Positions 37,366 through 47,925 of a stretch of DNA of 64,000 nucleotides are shown piece after piece. The position numbers and the translations under genes were made by a program. Below the pieces are notes generated by a model. It did no database searches. It had not been told where the DNA came from and saw only the letters and a list, made by a program, of their open reading frames with translations. Each line of letters opens with the position of its first letter. Position 1 is the first letter of the stretch. Source of the DNA: Novosphingobium panipatense (GTDB lineage: Bacteria > Pseudomonadota > Alphaproteobacteria > Sphingomonadales > Sphingomonadaceae); NCBI RefSeq assembly GCF_002149965.1, contig NZ_MSQB01000008.1, forward strand, positions 142,086 through 206,085. The letters are read 5' to 3'.

Positions 37366-39069
37366 ATGACCGTTCAAGGATGGCTGTTCATTGCAGCCTT
37401 CGTCGTCATCCTGCTGGCTCTTACCAAGCCCATGGGTCTCTGGCTTCATGCGCTCTACGAGGGACGCCGCACGCCGCTTCACGCGGTGCTCGGCCCGGTC
37501 GAGCGCGGCTTCTACAAGCTCGCAGGGGTGAACCCGGACGAGGACCAGCCCTGGCATCGCTATGCCGTGCATATGCTGGTGTTCAACGCCGCGCTGTTGC
37601 TGCTGACTTATGTGATCCTGCGCGCGCAGGGCCTGCTGCCGCTCAATGGCCTCGGCTATGCGGGCATCGGCGCCGACGGCGCGTTCAACACCGCCGTCAG
37701 CTTCACCACCAATACCAACTGGCAGTGGTATTCGGGTGAGGCGGCGATGAGCAATCTCTCGCAGATGCTCGGCCTGACCATTCACAACTTCCTCTCGGCC
37801 GCTACCGGCATTGCGCTGGCCTTCGCGTTCTTCCGCGGTTTTGCCCGCAAGAGCGCTACAGGCATCGGCAATTTCTGGGCCGACATGACCCGCGTGACGC
37901 TCTATCTGCTGCTGCCGATCTGCGTCGTCTACACCGTCTACCTGATCGCCAGCGGCGTGCCGCAGACCCTGGCCGCCTCGGTCGACGTCTCGACGCTGGA
38001 AGGCGTGAAGCAGACGCTGGCGCTTGGTCCGGTGGCTTCGCAGGAAGCGATCAAGATGCTGGGCACCAACGGTGGCGGCTTCTTCAATGCCAACTCGGCC
38101 CATCCTTTCGAGAACCCGACCGCGCTGACCAACCTGGTGCAGATGCTGTCGATCTTCGTGATCGGCACCGGCCTGACCTGGTGCTTCGGCAAGGCCGTGG
38201 GCAATACCCGTCAGGGCTGGGCGATCCTGGCCGCGATGATGGCGATCTTCCTCGTCGGCGTGACCGTGGTCTACTGGCAGGAATCCGTCGGCAACCCGAT
38301 CCTCCACAGCCTTGGTATCGCCGGTGGCAACATGGAGGGCAAGGAAGTCCGCTTCGGCATCGTCGCTTCCTCGCTGTTCGCAGTCGTCACCACGGCAGCT
38401 TCGTGCGGCGCGGTCAATGCCATGCATGACAGCTTCACCGCGCTGGGCGGCATGATCCCGCTGTTCAACATCCAGCTGGGCGAAGTCGTCATCGGCGGCG
38501 TCGGCGCAGGCATCTACGGCTTCCTGCTGTTCGCCATCCTCGCCGTCTTCGTGGCGGGCCTGATGGTCGGCCGTACCCCCGAGTACGTGGGCAAGAAGAT
38601 CGAGAGCCGCGAGGTCAAGCTGGCCGTCCTGGCGATCGCGGTGCTGCCGTTGATCATCCTGGGCGGAACGGCGATCTCCTCGGTGCTGGAAGCCGGTCTG
38701 GCAGGTCCGCTCAACAAGGGGCCGCATGGCTTCTCCGAGATCCTCTACGGCTTCACCAGCGCCGTCGGCAACAACGGTTCGGCCTTCGCGGGTCTGACCG
38801 CGGGCACGCCGTATTACAACGGCATGCTGGGCGTCGCCATGTGGCTCGGCCGCTTCTTCGTCATCATCCCGATGCTGGCGATCGCGGGCAGCCTTGCCGC
38901 CAAGAAGTACACCCCCGAGACCGCAGGCAGCTTCCCCACCACGGGTCTGCTGTGGACCGGCCTGCTGATCGGCATCGTGCTGATCGTCGGCGGCCTGACC
39001 TTCCTGCCCAGCCTCGCCCTTGGCCCCATCGCCGATCATCTCGCGATGATCCGTGGCCAGCTTTTCTGA
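37366..39069 (+). CDS. kdpA: Potassium-transporting ATPase subunit KdpA
   Basis: 567 residues, normal length. K+ channel-like subunit of the SKT superfamily with four selectivity-filter loops: [45 protein letters not shown] and [18 protein letters not shown] lies seven bases before the ATG. It selects K+ and hands it to KdpB for high-affinity uptake under K+ limitation. Confidence 0.98.
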   Translation: MTVQGWLFIAAFVVILLALTKPMGLWLHALYEGRRTPLHAVLGPVERGFYKLAGVNPDEDQPWHRYAVHMLVFNAALLLLTYVILRAQGLLPLNGLGYAGIGADGAFNTAVSFTTNTNWQWYSGEAAMSNLSQMLGLTIHNFLSAATGIALAFAFFRGFARKSATGIGNFWADMTRVTLYLLLPICVVYTVYLIASGVPQTLAASVDVSTLEGVKQTLALGPVASQEAIKMLGTNGGGFFNANSAHPFENPTALTNLVQMLSIFVIGTGLTWCFGKAVGNTRQGWAILAAMMAIFLVGVTVVYWQESVGNPILHSLGIAGGNMEGKEVRFGIVASSLFAVVTTAASCGAVNAMHDSFTALGGMIPLFNIQLGEVVIGGVGAGIYGFLLFAILAVFVAGLMVGRTPEYVGKKIESREVKLAVLAIAVLPLIILGGTAISSVLEAGLAGPLNKGPHGFSEILYGFTSAVGNNGSAFAGLTAGTPYYNGMLGVAMWLGRFFVIIPMLAIAGSLAAKKYTPETAGSFPTTGLLWTGLLIGIVLIVGGLTFLPSLALGPIADHLAMIRGQLF

Positions 39070-39081
39070 GGAACCTTGCAC

Positions 39082-41130
<2,049 letters not shown>

Positions 41131-41142
41131 GGAGGCGGCATC

Positions 41143-41733
41143 ATGAACAACAACTTCTCAACCTCGCTGCGCCCGGCGATCGTCATGACCGGACTGTTCG
41201 CGGCCCTTCTGGGCGTGGCCTATCCGCTGGCGATGACCGGGATCGGGCAGGCACTGTTCCCGTCCCAGGCGAACGGCAGCCTTGTCACCGAAAACGGCAA
41301 GGTGATCGGCTCGACCGTGATCGGGCAGGCCTTCACCTCGCAGCGCTACTTCAACACCCGGCCTTCGGCGGCGGGCGACGGATACAGAGGCCTTGCCTCG
41401 TCCGGTTCGAACCTCGGCCCGGCTTCGCAGGTCCTGCACGACCGCGTGAAGGAGCAGGTCACGGCCATGAAGGCTGCCGAACCGGGCAAGGCGGTCCCTG
41501 CCGACCTGGTGACGACTTCGGGCTCGGGCCTCGACCCCGACATCACGCCGGAGGCGGCCTACTATCAGGTCGACCGCGTGGCACGGGTTCGCAACATCGA
41601 TGCCGCCGCCGTTCGCCGGCTGGTGGACGAGAGCGTCGAAACGCCGCTGCTCGGCTTCATCGGCGAACCGCACGTCAATGTGTTCGAACTCAATCGACGG
41701 CTGGATGGTCTTGGCGCTAAGCAGGTTCCGTGA
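41143..41733 (+). CDS. kdpC: Potassium-transporting ATPase subunit KdpC
   Basis: 196 residues: one N-terminal membrane helix, then the periplasmic KdpC domain with [19 protein letters not shown] and [21 protein letters not shown] gives a strong ribosome site. KdpC assists ATP binding and holds A to B. The stop overlaps the kdpD start by four bases, so sensor and pump are co-translated. Confidence 0.97.
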   Translation: MNNNFSTSLRPAIVMTGLFAALLGVAYPLAMTGIGQALFPSQANGSLVTENGKVIGSTVIGQAFTSQRYFNTRPSAAGDGYRGLASSGSNLGPASQVLHDRVKEQVTAMKAAEPGKAVPADLVTTSGSGLDPDITPEAAYYQVDRVARVRNIDAAAVRRLVDESVETPLLGFIGEPHVNVFELNRRLDGLGAKQVP

Positions 41734-44456
41734 ACGATCGCGTGACTGAAAACGACAGACCCTCTCCAGAGGCCCTCCTGCGCCAGGCGGCGCAGGAGGG
41801 CCGCGGCCGTCTCAAGGTCTTCCTCGGCGCTGCGCCGGGTGTCGGCAAGACGTGGGAAATGCTGACCGAAGGCCACCAGCGGCGGGAAGCCGGGGTGGAC
41901 GTGGTGGTGGGCGTGGTCGAGACCCATGGCCGCCGGGAAACCGAGGCGCTGGTCCTCGGGCACGAAGTGGTCCCCCGCCGGGAGGTGGAGCATATGGGCC
42001 ACAGCCTGGGCGAGATGGATATCGACGCCATCCTGGCCCGCGCGCCGCAACTGGTGCTGGTGGACGAACTGGCGCACACGAACGCACCCGGTAGCCGCCA
42101 TCCCAAGCGCTATCAGGACGTGGAGGAACTGCTGGACGCCGGGATCGACGTCTATTCGACGATCAATATCCAGCATGTCGAGAGCCTCAACGACGTCGTC
42201 GCCTCGTTCACCCGGGTGCGGGTGCGCGAGACGGTGCCCGATTCCGTTCTCGAACAGGCGGAAATCGAAGTCGTCGACATTCCGCCCGACGAACTGATCG
42301 AGCGGCTGAAGGACGGCAAGGTCTATATCCCGCACGAGGCGACGCGGGCGCTCGGCCATTTCTTCTCAAAGACCAATCTCACGGCCCTGCGCGAACTGGC
42401 GTTGCGCCGTGCGGCGCAGGCAGTGGACGCGCAGATGCTGGAGCATGTGCGCGCCAATGCGCTAGCGGGCAGCTTCGCGGTGGGCGAGCGGATCGTCGTC
42501 GCCGTCAGCGAACTGCCCCATGCGGCCGGGCTGGTGCGCGCGGGCAAGCGCATGGCCGACGCCCTGAGAGCGCCCTGGACCGCCGTTCATATCGAGACCC
42601 AGCGGCACCGGCAGTTCACCGACGACGAGCGCCGCCAGCTGGCCGATACCCTGGCGCTGGCCTCGCGTCTTGGCGCTTCTACCGCCAGCATTCCGGCGAC
42701 CGACGTGGTCGAGGGCCTGCGCAGCTTCGCGCGCGAGGCGCGGGCTACCCAGATCGTCATCGGCAAATCGAGCCGCCCTTGGTGGTTCGAGCTGCGCCAC
42801 GGCTCGGTGGTGGACCGGCTGGTGCGCTCGGTGGGCGACGTCGCGGTCCATGTCCTGCCCTCCGGCGAGAGCGTTCCCGGCGGCGCGGTGCGCCGCAGGC
42901 GCCGCGGGCACTGGGGGCGACCGGCCGATTACTTGTGGTCGCTGCTGATGGTGGCGGCAATGGCGGTGCTCGGGCGCCTGCTGCTGGAAGCGCTCGACCT
43001 CGGCAATATCGCCCTGCTGTTCCTGATCCCGGTCATGTTCGCCGCAGCCAGTTTCAGCCTGCGCGCGGGACTTTTCGCGGGACTGGCCTCCAGCCTGGCC
43101 TACAACTTCTTCTTCCTGCCGCCGACCGGCACGCTGACCGTCAGCAACCCGGAGAACGTGATCTCGATCCTGGTCTTGCTGGGTGTCGCCGTCGTCACCA
43201 GCCAGTTCGCCGCGCGCGTGCGGGCACAGGCCGATCTGGCGGGATCGAGCGCGCGCCAGAACGCCGCGCTGGCAAGTTTCTCGCGCCAGCTTACTGCCGC
43301 GGTGACGCGCGAGGAGCTGATGCAGGCGATCTGCGCGGAAGTCGCGCGCCTGCTCGATGTGCGGGCGGTGCTGCTGCTGCCTTCGGAAGACGGCCCGGTG
43401 CTGGCCGCCGCGCTGCCGCCGGAGGACCGGCTCGAACAGATCGAGCGGGCCGCCGCGCAGTGGGCCATGGAGAACGACCAGCCCGCAGGGCGCGGCTCGG
43501 CCACGCTCACCGCTTCGGACTGGCTGTTCAACCCCTTGCGCACGACGCGCGGCGTGCTGGGTGCTCTGGGGATTGCGCGGACGGATGCCGCCGATCCCTT
43601 GCGCTCCGACCAGTTGCCCTTGCTGATGAGCCTGCTCGATCAGGCATCTATCGCTTTCGACCGCCTGCTGCTGGAAGAGGAGAACCTCAAGGCGCAGGCC
43701 GTGGGCGAGCGAGACCGGCTGCGCTCGGCGCTGCTCTCGTCGGTCAGTCACGATCTGCGCACGCCGCTCACCACCATTCTCACCGCCGCGCAGGAAATGC
43801 GCCAGCATCCCTCCGGCGAACTGGCCGAGACCATCGAGACCGAGGCGCTGCGGCTCAACCGCTTCGTCGCCAACCTGCTCGACATGGCGCGCGTGGAAGC
43901 CGGTGCCCTGCCGATGAAGGCGGAGCCGACCGATCTGTTCGATGCCGTCGCGGGCGCCGCGCACGATACGCGCACGGCCTTGCATGGCCATGCCGTCCAG
44001 CTTGATATCCCGCCGGACGTGCCGCTGGTGCGGGTGGATCCGGTGCTGCTCCATCACTGCCTGATCAATCTGCTCGACAATGCCGGGCGCTATGCCGATC
44101 CCGGTACGCCGATCGTGATCCGCTGCCGCCGCGCGCCCGACGCCCTGCTGCTTTCGGTGATCGACCAGGGGCCGGGTATCCCGCCCGGGCAGGAAAAGCG
44201 GGTGTTCGAAACGTTCACCCGCCTGGAAGGATCGGACCGCGTGCGCCACGGGACGGGCCTCGGTCTCGCCATCGTCAAGGGGTTCGCGGAGGCCATGGGC
44301 CTCTCGGTCGATGCCTCCAACAACGAGGATCCCTTCGGCGCCTGCTTCACCATCCGTATTCCGAACGACCTAATTCTCAGGAACTTCGATGCCAATTTCG
44401 ATGATGGGGCCAATTTCAATAACGGGGCCAATTTCAATAACGGGGACGTATCATGA
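41730..44456 (+). CDS. kdpD: Osmosensitive K+ channel sensor histidine kinase KdpD
   Basis: 908 residues. Order: KdpD N-terminal domain with Walker motif [13 protein letters not shown] (about residues 31-43) and [16 protein letters not shown]-like domain (about 250-370). Then come four clustered membrane helices (about 405-500), a GAF-like region, the HisKA H-box [13 protein letters not shown] and the ATPase motifs. It senses K+ and ionic status and phosphorylates KdpE. Odd features: a perfect hairpin in codons about 14-25 and a C-terminal tail of repeated NF(D/N)(D/N)GA units. It overlaps kdpE by ATGA. Confidence 0.97.
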   Translation: MNDRVTENDRPSPEALLRQAAQEGRGRLKVFLGAAPGVGKTWEMLTEGHQRREAGVDVVVGVVETHGRRETEALVLGHEVVPRREVEHMGHSLGEMDIDAILARAPQLVLVDELAHTNAPGSRHPKRYQDVEELLDAGIDVYSTINIQHVESLNDVVASFTRVRVRETVPDSVLEQAEIEVVDIPPDELIERLKDGKVYIPHEATRALGHFFSKTNLTALRELALRRAAQAVDAQMLEHVRANALAGSFAVGERIVVAVSELPHAAGLVRAGKRMADALRAPWTAVHIETQRHRQFTDDERRQLADTLALASRLGASTASIPATDVVEGLRSFAREARATQIVIGKSSRPWWFELRHGSVVDRLVRSVGDVAVHVLPSGESVPGGAVRRRRRGHWGRPADYLWSLLMVAAMAVLGRLLLEALDLGNIALLFLIPVMFAAASFSLRAGLFAGLASSLAYNFFFLPPTGTLTVSNPENVISILVLLGVAVVTSQFAARVRAQADLAGSSARQNAALASFSRQLTAAVTREELMQAICAEVARLLDVRAVLLLPSEDGPVLAAALPPEDRLEQIERAAAQWAMENDQPAGRGSATLTASDWLFNPLRTTRGVLGALGIARTDAADPLRSDQLPLLMSLLDQASIAFDRLLLEEENLKAQAVGERDRLRSALLSSVSHDLRTPLTTILTAAQEMRQHPSGELAETIETEALRLNRFVANLLDMARVEAGALPMKAEPTDLFDAVAGAAHDTRTALHGHAVQLDIPPDVPLVRVDPVLLHHCLINLLDNAGRYADPGTPIVIRCRRAPDALLLSVIDQGPGIPPGQEKRVFETFTRLEGSDRVRHGTGLGLAIVKGFAEAMGLSVDASNNEDPFGACFTIRIPNDLILRNFDANFDDGANFNNGANFNNGDVS
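41771..41802 (+). repeat. Perfect 14-bp inverted repeat inside the start of kdpD
   Basis: GGCCCTCCTGCGCC (41771-41784) pairs with 41789-41802 around a four-base loop AGGC, about 40 bases into the kdpD coding region. No T run follows, so it is not a standard terminator. It could stall translation or block 3' decay between the pump and sensor parts of the message. Confidence 0.75.
44391..44444 (+). repeat. 18-bp tandem repeat at the kdpD 3' end
   Basis: Three tandem 18-bp units beginning GCCAATTTC: 44391-44408, 44409-44426 and 44427-44444. The last two are identical; the first differs at three positions. They encode repeated ANF(D/N)(D/N)G in the KdpD tail just before the overlapping kdpE start. 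Confidence 0.9.
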
Positions 44457-45154
44457 CCATTCGCCACAAGGTCCTCATCGTCGATGACGAGCCGCAAATC
44501 CGCCGGTTGATCCTGGCCGCGCTCGGCCGCGCCGACTATGCGACGATCGAGGCCGTGAACGGGCGCGAGGCGCTGACGCGGCTGCGGCAGGAGCGGCCGG
44601 ACATTGTGCTGCTCGACCTCGGCCTGCCCGACCGCGACGGACTGGAACTGGTCCCCCTGATCAAGCAGGAGAGCGACGCCACGCTGATCATCGTCTCGGC
44701 GCGGGAGGCAACCGATGAGAAGGTCGTCGCGCTCGATCTCGGCGCGGACGATTACCTGACCAAGCCTTTCGATACCGACGAACTTCTGGCCCGCGTGCGG
44801 GTGGCGCTGCGCAACCGCATGACCCGCGGCGGCGGTGTTCCGGCAGTCACCGCCGGCGATCTGTCCATCGACCTGATGAACCGCACGATCGTCAAGGCGG
44901 GCAAGGAAATTCACCTTACGCCCAAGGAATATGCAGTGCTGGCCCAGCTCGCCAAGTTTCCGGGGCGGGTAATCACCCATGAGCAGATCATGGTGAATGT
45001 CTGGCCCAACGAATCGGAGCGCCACGTAGAATATCTGCGCGTTCTGGTGCGGTCTCTGCGCCAGAAGCTGGAAGACGATCCGCAGCGCCCGCAGATCATC
45101 AGCAACGAGGTCGGCATAGGCTATCGCCTGCGCCTTCCCGAGGATGCCGGGTGA
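44453..45154 (+). CDS. kdpE: KdpE response regulator (OmpR/PhoB family)
   Basis: 233 residues: receiver domain with phospho-acceptor Asp in DIVLLDLGLPDRDG, switch Lys in DDYLTKPFD, then a C-terminal winged helix (HLTPKEYAVLAQLAKFPGRVITHEQI). It is the DNA-binding partner of KdpD and activator of kdpFABC. The ATG overlaps the kdpD stop. The shared motif listed at four promoters nearby is the best candidate for its site. Confidence 0.97.
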   Translation: MTIRHKVLIVDDEPQIRRLILAALGRADYATIEAVNGREALTRLRQERPDIVLLDLGLPDRDGLELVPLIKQESDATLIIVSAREATDEKVVALDLGADDYLTKPFDTDELLARVRVALRNRMTRGGGVPAVTAGDLSIDLMNRTIVKAGKEIHLTPKEYAVLAQLAKFPGRVITHEQIMVNVWPNESERHVEYLRVLVRSLRQKLEDDPQRPQIISNEVGIGYRLRLPEDAG

Positions 45155-45184
45155 CAGGCCCGGCCGTACCGGCGTAATGCGATT

Positions 45185-45213
45185 ACTACGGCCTTCGGCC
45201 GTTCCCGCTCTCG
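45185..45213 (+). promoter_or_regulatory. Putative KdpE-type motif, copy 2 (weak left half)
   Basis: ACTACGGCCT (45185-45194), 14 bp, then TCTCG (45209-45213). The left half matches copy 1 at six of ten positions, while CCCGC before TCTCG matches copies 3 and 4. It lies 34 bp before the small gene at 45248. Confidence 0.45.
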
Positions 45214-45247
45214 TTTTCAAACGGCCATCGGACTTATGGTCCGGGGC

Positions 45248-45409
45248 ATGGACAATGAGGATGATGCGGCGCGCGGAAGCCGGTCTTCGGCCGGGAAGGC
45301 CGGGCGCATTGCCGACTGGCTGGGATCGCAGGGCGCGGGCAATCTGACGATCTACATGTGCGCCATCGTCACGGCGCTGGCGGCGGTGCTGGCGCGGATC
45401 TCGTACTGA
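45248..45409 (+). CDS. Small single-helix membrane protein
   Basis: 53 residues: polar, charged first half (MDNEDDAARGSRSSAGKAGR), then ADWLGSQGAGNLTIYMCAIV and a hydrophobic end TALAAVLARISY. One membrane segment at the C-terminus. It lies between kdpE and the next unit in the same direction and follows motif copy 2. Not recognised; reality is supported by position and amphipathic design only. A poor ribosome site (GGGGC) lowers confidence. Confidence 0.5.
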   Translation: MDNEDDAARGSRSSAGKAGRIADWLGSQGAGNLTIYMCAIVTALAAVLARISY

Positions 45410-45446
45410 AGGGCCCGTTCGCACCGGTACTCGGCATTAGGAAATC

Positions 45447-45476
45447 TCAATGCCTCGGGGCGTTTCCCGCTCTCGA
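45447..45476 (+). promoter_or_regulatory. Putative KdpE-type motif, copy 3
   Basis: TCAATGCCTC (45447-45456), 14 bp, TCTCGA (45471-45476). Another CTATGCGTTC follows at 45481-45490, so two left-half sites flank the right half. The next start codon is 50 bp away. Confidence 0.55.
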
Positions 45477-45526
45477 ATTGCTATGCGTTCAGGCGTAACT
45501 GGAGTGCCTCCTGAAGGAGGTTCACG

Positions 45527-45901
45527 ATGTCCAGATGGCATGAAACTCTCGCGGCCGGGATCGGCCTGCGCCTGGGCGGCGTAGCGATACTGTCGGTGGC
45601 CTGGTTGACCGGATCGGCGCTCTATGCGCGCGTCCACATGCATCCCCCCGCTCCGGCCAGTCCCGCCGAACTGGCGCTCTGCGCGCTGCTGGTGCTGCTG
45701 CTTGTGACCGGCAATGCCCTGCTGTTCGTGGGGCCCGGCCTCTGGAAGCAGGTCGAGATTCCGGCGCGGAGGAGCGCCGTGCTGACCGGCCCGCGCGAGT
45801 TCGAGATCTTCCACGATCCGCAGCTTTTCCCGGAAGAGGACAGGGTGCCGGACCGGAAGAAAAACGCCGTACTCTATCTTCACGAGCGCACGGCTGCCTG
45901 A
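45527..45901 (+). CDS. Two-helix membrane protein of unknown function, possible kdp-regulon member
   Basis: 124 residues. Hydrophobic segments around residues 12-32 and 44-66 are joined by a short His/Pro-rich loop (RVHMHPPAPASP). The C-terminal 55 residues are soluble, with GPREFEIFHDPQLFPEEDR. CTGAAGGAGG just before the ATG is an excellent ribosome site. I do not recognise the family. Location between kdpE and the porin and the shared upstream motif suggest induction with kdp. Confidence 0.8.
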   Translation: MSRWHETLAAGIGLRLGGVAILSVAWLTGSALYARVHMHPPAPASPAELALCALLVLLLVTGNALLFVGPGLWKQVEIPARRSAVLTGPREFEIFHDPQLFPEEDRVPDRKKNAVLYLHERTAA

Positions 45902-45932
45902 TCGGGACACCCCGCGTCAAAGTAATGAAAAC

Positions 45933-45962
45933 ACTATGCGTTAGCCGTTTCCCCGCTCTCGA
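45933..45962 (+). promoter_or_regulatory. Putative KdpE-type motif, copy 4 (porin)
   Basis: ACTATGCGTT (45933-45942), 14 bp, TCTCGA (45957-45962): both halves identical to copy 1. It is 75 bp before the TorF porin start. Confidence 0.6.
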
Positions 45963-46037
45963 TATCAAATGTGGTCCTGCCCTACTTGGGCGTCCTCGAA
46001 TCGCTCCGCCCGCAGGCAGAGAACTCAAGAGGACATC

Positions 46038-46859
46038 ATGAAATCCATCGCTACCCTTGCCGCCCTTTTCGCAGGTTTCGTTCCCCTGGCCGCACAGGCC
46101 CAGGAAGAAGCCGCGCCGAGTGCCGTGACCGTCTCCGGTTCCGCCACCCTGACTTCGGATTACCGCTTCCGCGGCGTTTCGCAGTCGGACAAGGAAATGG
46201 CCGTGCAGGGCGGCCTCACCATCGCGCATGAAAGCGGCGTCTACGTTGGGACCTGGGCCTCCAACCTTTCGGGCTGGGGCACGTTCGGCGGCGCCAACAT
46301 GGAACTGGACCTGATCGGCGGCTACAAGGCGAAGCTCAGCGACAATGCCACGCTGGACGTCGGCCTGACCTGGTACATGTATCCGGGCGGCGCGGACGAT
46401 ACCGATTTCGCCGAGCCCTACGTGAAGCTTTCGGGCACCACCGGCCCGGCCACGCCGACGGCGGGCGTCGCCTATGCGCCCAAGCAGTATGCGCTGGCCA
46501 ATGTCTCGAACGCGCCGAACAGCCGGGGGCAGAAGCAGGACAACCTCTACCTCTGGGGTGACGGCGCGCTGGCGATAGCCGGAACGCCGCTGACCGCCAA
46601 GGCGCATATCGGCTACTCGGACGGCAATCCGGGCCTTGGCCCCAACGGCACCAGCGTGGCGCCCACCGGTACGTACTGGGACTGGTCGCTCGGCCTCGAC
46701 GCGGCCTGGCGTAACCTGACCTTCAACGTCTCTTACGTCGATACCGATATCGGGGGTGCCGAGGCCGCGCGTCTCCAGCCGAACTTCAGCAAGGGCCAGG
46801 ACGGAACCGGCTCGATCGCCGATGGCGGCGTGGTGGTTTCACTTACCGCCGCGTTCTAA
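46038..46859 (+). CDS. TorF-family putative outer-membrane porin
   Basis: 273 residues from the ATG at 46038 (AAGAGGAC upstream); the frame runs 23 codons further up without a good start. Signal peptide MKSIATLAALFAGFVPLAAQA, then a beta-barrel. It opens VTVSGSATLTSDYRFRGVSQSD (the TIGR02001 hallmark), has repeated amphipathic strands and ends in Phe (VVVSLTAAF), as outer-membrane barrels do. It shares a perfect copy of the motif found at kdp, suggesting a role in passage of K+ or other solutes when K+ is low. Substrate unproven. Confidence 0.92.
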   Translation: MKSIATLAALFAGFVPLAAQAQEEAAPSAVTVSGSATLTSDYRFRGVSQSDKEMAVQGGLTIAHESGVYVGTWASNLSGWGTFGGANMELDLIGGYKAKLSDNATLDVGLTWYMYPGGADDTDFAEPYVKLSGTTGPATPTAGVAYAPKQYALANVSNAPNSRGQKQDNLYLWGDGALAIAGTPLTAKAHIGYSDGNPGLGPNGTSVAPTGTYWDWSLGLDAAWRNLTFNVSYVDTDIGGAEAARLQPNFSKGQDGTGSIADGGVVVSLTAAF

Positions 46860-46862
46860 TCC

Positions 46863-47843
46863 TCAGAGCCAGCGAGTATGCCGGAACCACGCGTATAGCG
46901 CGGTGCAGAGCAGGGCGATCACGCCCAGTACGGCGAAATAGCCGTAGCGCATGTGCAGCTCCGGCATATTCTCGAAATTCATGCCGTAGATCCCGGCGAT
47001 CGCGGTGGGAACCGCCAGGATCGCGGCCCAGGCGGCCAGCTGGCGGGTGATCGTGCCCTGACGCTGGGATTCCAGCAGGTGGCTGACCTCGAACACCGTG
47101 GTCAGCACCTCGCGCAAGCTGGCAACCATGGAATCGACGCGCCGGACATGGTCGTACACGTCCTTGAAATACGGCCGCACCGCCGCGTCGAGATAGGGCA
47201 CGTCCAGATGGACGAGCTTGCTGCTCACTTCCGCCATCGGGGCCAGCACGCGCTGGAAGCGGATCAGTTCACGGCGCAAGGCGAAAAGACGCATCACGTC
47301 GCCGCGATCGAGGAAGGCATCGAGTGCGCGCTTCTCGATTTCCAGTACGTTCTCCTCGATCGTCTCCACGATCGGCAGGTAGCCGTCGACGATGAAGTCG
47401 AGAATGGCGTGGAGTACATAATCGACGCCGTTGGAGAGCAGCGTCGGCGCCGCCTCCAACTGGGCGCGCAGTTCGGTATGGGCACGGGCGGAGCCGTGGC
47501 GGACCGAGATGACGTGATGCTTGCCGACGAAGACCGAGGTTTCCCCGTAGACGATCTCGTCGCCTTCCAGATGCGCGGTGCGGGCAACGACGAAAAGCTG
47601 GTCGCCGTAGATATCGACCTTGGGCAACTGGTGCGCCTTCAGCGCGTCTTCCACGGCCAGCGGGTGCAGGCCATACGTCTTCTGCACGGCGCGCAGTTCG
47701 GTCTCGGTCGGCTCGTGCAGGCCGATCCACACGAAATCCTCGCCCCGATCGGCGGGATGGTCCAGCAGCGGGGGGCAGCTGTCGAGGGATACCGGCTCGG
47801 CGGGTTGGCCCTGGCGATAGAGGCGGGCGGCAATGACGGTCAT
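46863..47843 (-). CDS. corA: CorA-family Mg2+/divalent cation channel
   Basis: 326 residues: cytoplasmic funnel domain and two C-terminal membrane helices joined by the YGMNFENMPEL loop, the GMN selectivity motif of the family. HPLAVEDAL and DYVLHAILDFIVDGYLP are further family blocks. It ends three bases from the convergent porin gene. The substrate is most likely Mg2+, perhaps Co2+, Ni2+ or Zn2+ in efflux members. Confidence 0.94.
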   Translation of the reverse strand: MTVIAARLYRQGQPAEPVSLDSCPPLLDHPADRGEDFVWIGLHEPTETELRAVQKTYGLHPLAVEDALKAHQLPKVDIYGDQLFVVARTAHLEGDEIVYGETSVFVGKHHVISVRHGSARAHTELRAQLEAAPTLLSNGVDYVLHAILDFIVDGYLPIVETIEENVLEIEKRALDAFLDRGDVMRLFALRRELIRFQRVLAPMAEVSSKLVHLDVPYLDAAVRPYFKDVYDHVRRVDSMVASLREVLTTVFEVSHLLESQRQGTITRQLAAWAAILAVPTAIAGIYGMNFENMPELHMRYGYFAVLGVIALLCTALYAWFRHTRWL

Positions 47844-47925
47844 CTAGGCTGCTGTTTTCCGGGTTTCATGTCGTTCGGGCAGGCAAGGATAGCGCCGTGG
47901 GCGGCGATGTCTCGCTGTTTCGGCT

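Noticed and set aside
44391..44444. CRISPR-like short array
   Set aside because: Units are directly tandem without spacers, coding, and only three in number.
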